Source of the DNA: Panorpa germanica
Lineage: Eukaryota > Arthropoda > Insecta > Mecoptera > Panorpidae
Direction of reading: 5' to 3'
DNA length: 64,000 nucleotides
NCBI GenBank assembly: GCA_963678705.1
Contig: OY783216.1
Location: 6,758,001 to 6,822,000, forward strand
The notes under the pieces are model-generated. The model was not told the origin of the DNA, searched no databases, and saw only the letters and a list, made by a program, of their open reading frames with translations. How positions within the stretch are numbered: the stretch's first letter is position 1; each line of letters begins with the position of its first letter. A program made the position numbers and the translations under genes. Below, in pieces: positions 55,801-64,000 of the stretch.

Positions 55801-58800
55801 ATATTTATATTAATTTTTATTTAAACTATGATTTTTTTGTAGGGTATATGCATGAAATCAATATTTGGTACGCAAATCTAATGCCCAAGATATTACCACA
55901 TTTTTTCGGAAGCGGCGGTCCTGTTATATTACTGCAAGTATGTAATATATTATTCGTTTAATAGGAAGTAATTTTGGGTTTGCAGTGTAAGAAATAGGGC
56001 GGCCTTAGGGGGTGGCAAGCAGGGCAACCACCCGGGGCCTCGCTCTTGTCTTATAAATATTATTTTTTTCGCGGCGAAAATATTACCAAATGTACCTAAC
56101 TATGTTTTCTACCTGTGGCTTATACGTGCTTCGAAAAATTTTACTCAAATTGTAATCAGGCTATTCGACATTATTATACTACCAGAGTGTGCAACCACCC
56201 TTATGGTCAGTGTGTATATATACAGGGTGTCCCAAAATTCAACGATAAGCCGGCACCAGAAGATGGTCCTGCTCATGACTACACAAGAAAAGAAGAAAAA
56301 AAAAAATTATCTCATTTTGTTTAGGAATTAGAAAAAAAATAATTTTTTTTTCGAAAATTGAAACACCTTAAGATGTTTTTAACTACCATGACCACAATTT
56401 TTCAAATATTTCTGATTTTTTTTTTGTATCGGCAACCTAAATAGCACTGCTATCCATCACAACCATTAAAACTCCCAGAATGCTAGTAGTTTTGACACAA
56501 AAATCAATCGAAATTACTTTTTTCCCAAAAATTTTTAAAGATTTTTACTTTCAGTCCACTTTAACTCATCGTGGTGTAAAAAAAAAGTATGAACACTACT
56601 ATGGCAAGTTTTTTTAAAAATTGGCGCAACTCTTCAGGATTCCAAAATGGTATAATACTCCAGGAAAACTGGCAATAAAAAAAAATTATGCATACTATTT
56701 CTAAAAAAGAACCATATTTCATAAATTGTTGTTGTTGATAGTTATCATTTTTACAATACCCAAAAGAGGTTTTTTATAGTTGAATGAATTAAAACAAATG
56801 GTACAAACAATTTTTAATTCATTTTATAAATTTATTACATTATTTACATTACAGTAAATGTTCAAATTGTTTCCCACTGGCATTAATACAGCCACAACAC
56901 CGCCTTAAAAAAGATTGTTTTTTTTGGACGTTATTACCATTGGATAATATCCACAACGGGTCGCATTTTGCCGTGTTATGCTGCAAAAACTCAGGGAAGA
57001 TCCCCAATTCTTAGGTAAAATTCTATAGTCGGATGAAACAACCTGCAAGATAGATGGTTATTTAAATCTTCATAACCTACATAGCTGGAGCAATGAAAAT
57101 CCTGCGCCTAATGAGACTAGACAAATCCCAATATCAATTTAAGATTAACCTATGGACGGGATATTAAATGGAAAAGTGCTTGGGCTCTTTGAGGTACAAG
57201 GATATTAGATGGCAATAATTATTTGAACTTTTTACAAAATGATTTGTCAGAATTATTAGAAGACGTGCCCATAAGTGATTTACAAAATGATGGTTGCTCA
57301 GCTCACTATGCTCGCCCTGTGCGAGAATACCTAAACGAAGAGTATCCGGGGCGTAGGATTGGACGATTTGGTCCAATTCACCCGATCTAAACCTCTGGAC
57401 TTCTTCTATTAGGGTTGTCTTAAAGAAACAGTTTATTCAAAACCCGTAGCAACATTGGACGAGCTTCGACAAAAAAAATACTCAGGTTGCACATCATATG
57501 AAAGGTAAACGATATGATATGAAAAAGATTTCGTTTAAGGCGATGTCGTGCCTGTATTTATGCTGGTGGCAAACATTTTGAACATTTACTATAATGTAAA
57601 TCAACTATAAAATTTATAAAATAAATGAAAAATTATTGGTATCATTTGTTTCAATTCATTCAACAATAAAACACCTCTTTTGGGTATTGTAAAAATGATA
57701 ACTATCAACAACAACAATTTATGAAATATGGTTTTTTTTTAGAAACAGTATGCATAATTTTTTTTTATTGCTAGTTTTCCTGGAGTATTATACCATTTTG
57801 GAATCCTGAAGAGTTGCGCCAATTTTTAAAAAAACTTGCCATAGTAGTGTTCATACTTTTTTTTTACACCACGATGAGTTAAAGTGGACTGAAAGTAAAA
57901 ATCTTAAAAAAATTTAGGGAAAAAAGTAATTTCGATTGATTTTTGTGTAAAAACTACTAGCATTCTGGGAGTTTTAATGGTTGTGATGGATAGCAGTGCT
58001 ATTTAGGTTGCCGATACAAAAAAAAAATCAGAAATATTTAAAAAATTGTGGTCATGGTAGTTAAAAAGATCTTAAGATGTTTCAATTTTCGAAAAAACAA
58101 TTATTTTTTTTCTAATTCCTAAACAAAATGAGATAAATTTTTTTTTTCTTCTTTTCTTGTGTAGTCATGAGCAGGACCATCTTCTGGTGCCGGCTTATCG
58201 TTGAATTTTGGGACACCCTGTATAATGAATAAATTAAAGGTCGAGAACGATTATGGTAGCTACCTATGCGACAATACCTTCAAGAAATTATTACGAAACG
58301 CAATCAAGAAATATTCCACATGGAACGCTGTACTCTATACGGCGGATGCGCCATCAAATCTTCATCTGAACTGTGGGAAGATTCGAGAAGTTCTTAGCAC
58401 GGTTAAATTTGGAAGCAGTACGTTATATTACATCTATTCCTCTTGCTCCATGGTTCCTGTGAACCATGTCTTAATTTCTGCAAAACTAATTAGCATAAGA
58501 TATGGTTCATAATCGAATTTCAATTGGTAACAGTTAAAATTGTATATTTTTAATTTATACACAGATGTAGATGAAAATAAGGCATTTAAATCTTTACGAA
58601 AAATAAAACCAAATACTCCATTAGTAAATTCGGAGTTTTACACTGGTTCGGCCATGTATTGGAATGGATCTTTTATACAGATACCTACTGAAAATATAAC
58701 CAGAGCGTTGCGCCTCCTTCTGAATGCATCGGCAAGTGTCAACATTCATATGTTTTCGGGAGGGACGAATTTTGGATTTACAAGTGGTAAGTATATGTCA

Positions 58801-61043
58801 CAATTTTGCCGTTTTTATATGATATTTAGAAAGTATCTAACTCCAGCCATTTTTGTATTTTTGACATAAATAAACCAGCGACGATTCTCCAACTAAAGGA
58901 AAACATTCTTCAAGAAATGGTCAACATACCGTGAGCTTTGTGTCGAAAAATTCCAGATCTTACCACCCAATAGAATAAAGTAGTGGATTTGTTGCTAATA
59001 CAGAAAAACTGATATAAGTTGCTATAATTATTGCAGGAGCTGAATACTTGTATAAAGAAGGGTTTTATAGACCCCAATTGACATCCTACGATTACAACGC
59101 TCCTTTAGATGAAGCAGGGGATCCAACGCCTAAATATTTCGCAATTAGAGATGTCATTTCAGAAGTGGGCTTTTCATTCCAGTATAAATACAACATTTAT
59201 TCCTTTTTATACAAAATCATTTATTCTTCCAGTACGCCGTTATACCGGATATTCCAATACAGAAAGCCAAACCAAAGGGAAATTATGGAAAAGTGTCTTT
59301 AAAACCTATGTATAGTCTGTTCACAACAGAAAATATTCTTTTGCAAAGATCCCGTATAAGTAATCATCCGCTGACGTTTGAAGCTTTATGGCTATTTAAT
59401 GGGCTCGTATTATATGAAACAAAACTTCTAGAAAGTCAAACTGCTGATCTTAAAATTGATGGGCTCCATGATAGAGCTTATGTTTATTTGAACAAGGTAA
59501 GGAAAAACACTTACCGAGACTGAAGAAAACATGTCAAAGGAAATAAAAATGAGAAGATGGCCAGTGGCGTAACTATTGTACGCAAAACAAAAATGTTCAC
59601 CGCGAGTGGTGACTCATTGGACAAGTAAATTATGAAAAAGTGCATAACTTTAACAATACAGTCTAGATAGCGTTTGTGATCTCTTTTTAATATATAGTTT
59701 CGTTTTATAGAAATAAAGTCATGATTCACAAGCCCATTAACTCGTTATAGTATCATAGTACTCAGTGGCAATTTTAATTTTTAAATGTAACATATATTTG
59801 ATATACATACAACAAATAAATAATTTCGCCACTACCACAAGTAAAATTCAACATTATGATCATTTCCACACCTTTAAGCTTATAAAATAAATTTATAGGT
59901 TATATTTCTGAACTTTTAATAACATTCATATTCTTTTAATCATCCTTCCTACCAATAAGTCCGTTATATCGAAATTCTATTGTATCATGTGTAACCTCTT
60001 TATCATTTTAAAGCATCGAATTGGAATTTTACAACGGCAATATAATTCCACCATAATATTAAAAGCGTCAAAAAATTCTACTCTACAAATTTTGGTTGAA
60101 AACCAGGGACGGATCAGCAGTGGACACAAAATGAATGAATACAAGGTATGATTTATAATAATTATAATTAACAGGCCCGCATTTGAGGGAGGGCAGGCGA
60201 GGCTACTGCCCACGGGCCTCCACAATAGAAAGAAAAGTAATAAATTTTTGAAAGACTGAACGAAAAGAAATTGTTTCTATTATTGGGAAAATAATTTTGG
60301 GCCTACATTCCTTCGTTGTCCCAGGGCCTCCAAACCTCTAAATCCGGCACTGATAATTTATTATACATTATTTAATCTTTTGATATTTTTATAGGGCATA
60401 ACAGGTTTAGTAACATGGGGAAAACATGAGTTAAAAAATTGGACCAATTTCGGATTTCCCTTGGATAATATTCAAAACATCTATTCAACTTTGACCCCAA
60501 ATGTAACCTTGTCAACAGTAGGACCATTGTTAAATGGACCGATATTTTATTCTGCAACTTTTGACTTATCAGGAAATGTATCAGATACATATTTAAACAC
60601 CGCAGGGTGGACGAAGGTAATCCTGCTAACACAAACAAACCATTTACGTAACAATTATATAGCAGATACATTTAATCGAATATTATACGTAAATGTTAAA
60701 TAAAGTTATTAATTAATTTTTAAAAACTTTATTTTACTATTAGTTTTGTTGTATTTATGTATAATTTAACTTTAAACTATCTGTTGCATCATTTTTACGT
60801 ATGTGTTTCGTTTAGGTGTTGCAGGATTTTTTTCACATATTTTTGCAGGGTATAATCTGGATAAACGAATATAATTTAGGAAGGTATTGGCCTGTGATTG
60901 GACCACAAGTAACTCTATTTGTTCCCGGCGTATATATGAAGAAACAAAGCAACACAATAACTATTTTGGAATTGGAAAAAGCTAGAAATGATTTAAATAT
61001 TCATTTCGTGGATAAACCAATTTTTAAAATTTTTTTAAAATAA
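52887..61043 (+). CDS. Beta-galactosidase-like (GH35), cluster copy 2, altered active site
   Basis: Thirteen exons: 52887-52967, 53059-53160, 54047-54204, 54270-54420, 55096-55174, 55843-55937, 58240-58417, 58565-58786, 59037-59164, 59233-59496, 60014-60145, 60395-60616 and 60849-61043, giving 668 residues in frame. Exon sizes from the fourth on match copy 1 almost exactly (151, 79, 95, 178, 222, 128, 264, 132, 222). Exon 1 encodes a signal peptide ([17 protein letters not shown]). Exon 2 has no counterpart in copy 1 but parallels a short exon of copy 3, and is less certain. The nucleophile is kept (NSEFYTG, Glu305). The acid/base block reads VENDYGS, with Asp226 for Glu. TYVEW is TCVEW (Cys115), ICAE is INAD (Asp161), and FYPGW is FYTGS. 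The fold should be kept; activity is probably low or lost. Introns hold at least five transposons. Confidence 0.92.
53207..53839 (+). mobile_element. MITE, AATGGGCTTGTGTCC family, copy 6 (full length)
   Basis: About 633 bp with both inverted ends, in an intron of beta-galactosidase copy 2 (53161-54046). Same orientation as copies 1 and 4. Confidence 0.92.
54612..55004. mobile_element. Fold-back element / long hairpin
   Basis: The inner arms 54686-54766 and 54779-54860 are nearly perfect inverted repeats around a loop of about 12 bases: CGGAATTCGAGATATCCAGC against GCTGGGTATCTCGAATTCCG, and CCTACATATGG against CCATATGTAGG. Weaker pairing extends outward through CCCAGTCATT/AATGACTGGG to AGAATACCGC/GCGGTATTCT. 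It has no coding capacity. It sits in intron 4 of beta-galactosidase copy 2. Confidence 0.85.
55198..55800 (-). mobile_element. MITE, diverged sister subfamily (GGGTTGTGAA ends)
   Basis: It begins GGGTTGTGAATCATAACTTA and ends TGAGTTCACAACCC. The interior shares features with the AATGGGCTTG family in reverse: a CAGGACCTCAAGTGTTCAA-like block, TTATATCTCCGTCA, and AAAAAATGAG next to the end. About 600 bp, in an intron of beta-galactosidase copy 2. Confidence 0.7.
55990..56065 (+). repeat. Possible hAT-type element fragment
   Basis: GGGCGGCCTTAGGGGGTGGC and ACCACCCGGGGCCTC form a G/C-rich pair unlike the surrounding sequence. They resemble the end of hAT-type elements such as the complete one at 60172-60352. 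No matching second end was found. Confidence 0.35.
56223..58220 (+). mobile_element. Tc1/mariner-type transposon with long inverted repeats
   Basis: The element starts CAGGGTGTCCCAAAATTCAA and ends with its complement. It is flanked by TA on both sides (56221-56222, 58221-58222), the Tc1/mariner target duplication. The inverted repeats are about 640 bp each (about 56223-56870 and 57580-58220), far longer than usual, and enclose about 700 bp of decayed transposase. The whole 1998 bp lies in the intron between exons 6 and 7 of beta-galactosidase copy 2. Its right end is 19 bp from the exon 7 acceptor. Confidence 0.92.
56985..57593 (+). pseudogene. Decayed Tc1/mariner-type transposase
   Basis: Pieces in different frames match the catalytic half of this transposase type. 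They are [16 protein letters not shown] (first catalytic Asp region), [20 protein letters not shown] with [10 protein letters not shown] (second Asp region), a SPDLN-like piece, and a C-terminal [16 protein letters not shown] before TAA near 57593. Frameshifts and stops separate them, and the N-terminal DNA-binding half is missing, so it cannot be functional. Confidence 0.8.
59640..59741 (+). repeat. Fragment of the GGGCTTGTGAA-type MITE subfamily
   Basis: TTTTATAGAAATAAAGTCAT followed by GATTCACAAGCCCATTAA matches the right end of the diverged MITE at 61694-62070 (TAAGTCATGATTGTAGAAGC). No matching left end was identified. It lies in an intron of beta-galactosidase copy 2. Confidence 0.5.
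60172..60352 (+). mobile_element. hAT-type MITE with 8-bp target duplication
   Basis: The left end is CAGGCCCGCATTTGAGG. The right end, read in reverse complement, is CAGTGCCGGATTTAGAGG. The flanks are ATAATTAA (60164-60171) and ATAATTTA (60353-60360), an 8-bp duplication with one mismatch, as expected for hAT elements. It is 181 bp, noncoding, and lies in an intron of beta-galactosidase copy 2. Confidence 0.85.
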
Positions 61044-61693
61044 ACTAAGGTGAAATGTTTAATAATATTATGTAAAATTGTGGAAATAAATTTAAAAAAA
61101 AAATACTGCTGCAGTTTTTTGCTTTTTAATGTTAATTAACATTAAAGTACTGTACAGAACGAAATATTATACAAGTATACAAGTGTAACGGGGAAAAATA
61201 TATTTTACTTGTCTAACCGCATCTCGTTTCTCTCTCACTTTGGAATAAATGAGATGAAAGTGAACTTAAAAAAAATATATCCATGTGGGAAAGAAACAGA
61301 AATACTTAATGAATGATGTTGGAAAAAGAAAGAATATTATTATGAAAAACTAACACAAAATCTGTGACAGGTAGAGAACTTGTAAAGCGTTAGAATAGAA
61401 TTGTACGAGTGACTCGAACTTCACCAAATAGGGCACTTCACCAAATTGTTTACTGAGAAATAAAAGCAATATAGTTGCTCGCATGTATAATTCGCAATAT
61501 TTCTTCCCGCTGAGTAAAATTAGACGAGCTTTAGTCCATTCATTTTTTAAATTTCGCGCCATTTATTCACACCAAACTTTTTACAGGGTTAAAAAGGAGG
61601 AGACTTTTAGTTCTTATCCCTTTTAGCATCTTCATTTTTAGTCACAGAACAAAAGAAAGATAGGACAATGTACTTCAAAAATGTTCTCTATAC
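61044..61693. other. Spacer between beta-galactosidase copies 2 and 3
   Basis: Presumed 3' UTR of copy 2 followed by AT-rich sequence. No gene or repeat was identified until the MITE at 61694. Confidence 0.4.
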
Positions 61694-62070
61694 AATGGGC
61701 TTGTTAACTCATTTTTTAGGGGTCGTTTTTAATACTTGATTGCAATAAAGGTTAATATTTTGATGTGTTATTTTTTTAAATATCCTAAAGTTAACGGAGT
61801 TAATGCTATATCAAATTTAAATTTGGTCGTGGTTTAGCTTTTCGTATGACGTCACAAAAGAAAAATGTAATCGAGATTAATAACCCTTTTTTTCACTATA
61901 ATATAAAACTTGATGCAATACACGATCCACCTAAATGTGACATCACATGCAGATTTATATTTTATAGCTTTGAATTTCTTTCATGATAAAAGGGTCAAAA
62001 ATTAATATTTTAATACAGTACAGTTTTATACAAATTGATACAAATTAAGTCATGATTGTAGAAGCCCATT
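61694..62070 (+). mobile_element. MITE, diverged short copy of the sister subfamily
   Basis: Starts AATGGGCTTGTTAACTC with ATTTTTTAGGGGTCG following. Ends TCATGATTGTAGAAGCCCATT. It has the same layout as the main family but is diverged, and only 377 bp. It lies about 170 bp before the start codon of beta-galactosidase copy 3. Confidence 0.75.
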
Positions 62071-62240
62071 CCGTAACTTTTTTCCAGAGACAAAATTATC
62101 GATACCAACAGAGACCTGCGATCAAGATTTCAAAACAAATTACTATCGTACCCTCATCCCATCTTGCTAATTGGTACATATTTTGTTTCTTTTCTAGAAA
62201 TGTTTCTGCAGTCCTGCATTTTTATAATAATAATGCAAAA

Positions 62241-64000
62241 ATGACTTTTAATATTTCTAAAAGATTTTGTCGTAAATCTAAATTTTTTGTATTATTCTTG
62301 AAGTCACTTATGGGTCTTCTAATAATTTACTTAATTAAACTGGTATGTACTCGTTTATTTTTAACAACTTTCTTACTAAGATAAATGTGAATGCTTTATC
62401 ATTATTCTTACGTTATTGAATTTTTTTTGGTTATTTAATTTTTCAGACTCGATTGACTAGACCTGTCGAAGGTATAGGTTTCTTATGGTACAGTGATCGC
62501 GCCATTGCATCGGTAAATATGAGTTAAACACCTTACGTTTATATTACATAAACTATTACACCCAGTTATTCTCATTCTATACACGATATTCTCAACAATT
62601 TTTGACAACTTTTCAAAAAAAGTATTACGTAACATTTTGTAATTAATGTCGGAATATACTTTTTACTACGACAACAACTTCACAGTGAAACTTAAAATGA
62701 CCGACCCTTATTATAATGGAAATAATCTTCTTATACAGTAATTTCTTTCTCAGCCAACATTTTCTGTTGATTACTTCAATAATGTATTTCTGTTGGACGG
62801 AAGGCCATTTCATTACATTGCTGGAACATTACACTACTTCCGTATACCGCATCAATACTGGAGAGATCGGTTAAGGAAAGCGAGAGCTGCTGGGTTTAAT
62901 GCAATATCTACGTAAGTAATTTTTTTTTAAATTATACCCATTATATTGTTATAACTAGTTTATATAAACTATCTAATAACATTTTAATCTAGTTAATTTA
63001 ATAATGGTAATATATTTTTGAAGTCAGAGTATTAACCATTGTTGATACTCTTTTTTTGTCGGTCATCATACTAGCTCAAATGGCTTAGTTCTCTTTAATC
63101 TTCTTGTCAGTCCATCCGTGTGCAGCAGGTGAAACGCTTCCACGTTGACATGGTGTTGGAGACGTTGCTCGTGCTTTCTTGCAATTTTCGTAATTTCTTC
63201 AGCTACTGTAGTTACTTTGAGATCCCTATGTATATCGCTATTGCGGACATACCATGGTGCATTCACTATGTTCCTCAGAACTTTATTTTGGAAAGTCTGA
63301 ATGCATATGACGTTGCATTTCTTAGTACAGCCCCATAGCTGCCATGACTCCATATGTCCAAACTGGTTTCAATATTTGCTTATACAGCATTAGCTTGTTA
63401 TGTATGGACAATGTGGATTTGCGTCCCATTAGCCAGTACATTTTCTTATATCTCATTCCCAGTTCATCTTCTTTTTCTTTACGTGAGCCTTCCAACGACG
63501 TTTGGCATCTAAAGTCATTCCTAGATACTTTGCTGTATTCGCATACGGAATAGCTTGGTCATTTATTTGTACCGGAATGTAATTAGTCCTTTTGTTGGTG
63601 AAATTAACATGCACCGATTTCGTTTCGTTTAATGCAATCCTATGTAACGTAAGTAATGAAAGTCAAAATAAATCATTTCGTAAAACGCTTGTTCATTTCA
63701 ACTCGAATTCTCTACGAAGCGTAACGTAGATTAGAATTCAAAATGAAATAGAATCGAAGTGTTCTTCGTTTTATATAGACATTTGGTTTGGAAGTACTAA
63801 GAAAGTATCCTTTTACTTAAACAAACTTTTAGAGTATGTTATTATTTTTCTACACATTATAGGACATATATTTATAAACAGGTGCGTGGAATGGAGCCTT
63901 CATAATCCCCATCCAGGGGAGTACGTTTGGGATAATGATGCTGACTTAATAAATTTCATAGAAACAGCAGCAGATGAAGACCTCTTCATACTTCTGAAGC
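62241..64000 (+). CDS. Beta-galactosidase (GH35), cluster copy 3, 5' part only
   Basis: Four exons are visible: 62241-62342, 62447-62512, 62754-62911 and 63882 to the window end. Exon 1 encodes a basic stretch then a hydrophobic segment (SLMGLLIIYLIKL), which would act as a signal peptide or membrane anchor. Exon 2 is a short exon (ending LWYSDRAIAS) parallel to exon 2 of copy 2. Exon 3 (FLLDGRPFHYIAGTLHYFR) and exon 4 ([20 protein letters not shown]) are clear GH35. Exon 3 is 158 bp, as in copy 2. Cys110 replaces the Tyr of copy 1 in the TYVEW block, as in copy 2. The catalytic glutamates lie beyond the window. The intron before exon 4 carries a LINE fragment in antisense. Confidence 0.88.
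63060..63645 (-). mobile_element. Jockey-like LINE fragment (reverse transcriptase C-terminus)
   Basis: On the minus strand the sequence encodes, from 63645 leftward, NETKSVHVNFTNKRTNYIPV and KYLGMTLDAKRRWKAHVKKK. After a frame break come QTFQNKVLRNIVNAPWYVRN and KHEQRLQHHVNVEAFHLL. These blocks are characteristic of the end of jockey-clade reverse transcriptases. It is truncated at both sides and broken by a frameshift. It is inserted in an intron of beta-galactosidase copy 3, opposite to the gene. Confidence 0.85.

Noticed and set aside
57164-57376. 70-codon minus-strand frame inside the mariner-type element
   Set aside because: Antisense to the transposase remnant, which reads on the plus strand.
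52887-61043. Beta-galactosidase copy 2 as a pseudogene
   Set aside because: All thirteen exons join in frame with intact splice sites and a signal peptide; only active-site residues changed, so it is kept as a coding gene.

Overview
This window is nuclear DNA of an AT-rich animal genome, almost certainly an insect. The genes are split by short GT-AG introns. The gene set includes Intersex/Mediator 29, a Dos/GAB adaptor and an LC3-type Atg8, and the intergenic DNA is full of small transposons. The LINE fragments look like types I associate with Hymenoptera, so a wasp, ant or sawfly relative is my best guess, but nothing here proves the order. All gene models were spliced by eye. In every complete model the exon phases join without a frame break.

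Layout. 1-1259: downstream flank with one MITE. 1260-6446 (-): biotin protein ligase (HLCS), with a LINE tail in one intron. 6447-9280: spacer with a tRNA-like SINE relic and a deleted MITE. 9281-10853 (+): LC3-type Atg8. 11709-12364: second LINE tail. 14722-15521 (-): Intersex/MED29. 15522-22082: mostly featureless, with one MITE and a possible 5' noncoding exon. 22106-22717 (+): an unrecognised 203-residue protein with N-terminal repeats. 23534-29657 (-): RecQ4 helicase, 1600 residues in 17 exons. 30.1-36.1 kb: a gene-free block built from satellite arrays. Its core is about seven 146-bp units, a spacer, and about seven units in inverted order. 37146-40716 (-): Dos/GAB adaptor. 41792-43979 (+): ABHD16A-type lipase, divergent from Dos. 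46784-64000 (+): a tandem cluster of three GH35 beta-galactosidase genes, the third cut by the window edge.

The single-copy genes are unrelated housekeeping or signalling functions: biotinylation, autophagy, transcription, replication, receptor signalling and lipid turnover. No operon-like logic is expected. The beta-galactosidase cluster is the evolving part. Copy 1 keeps the GH35 catalytic residues. Copy 2 has Asp in place of the general acid/base Glu, plus other pocket changes. Copies 2 and 3 share a Tyr-to-Cys change. Copy 2's introns hold at least five transposon insertions of different families.

Repeats. One MITE family (ends AATGGGCTTGTGTCC) occurs in six recognisable copies, and a diverged sister subfamily accounts for at least two more. 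Also present are a Tc1/mariner-type element with very long inverted repeats, a hAT-type MITE with an 8-bp target duplication, a fold-back element, three LINE fragments, and a (TA)n tract.
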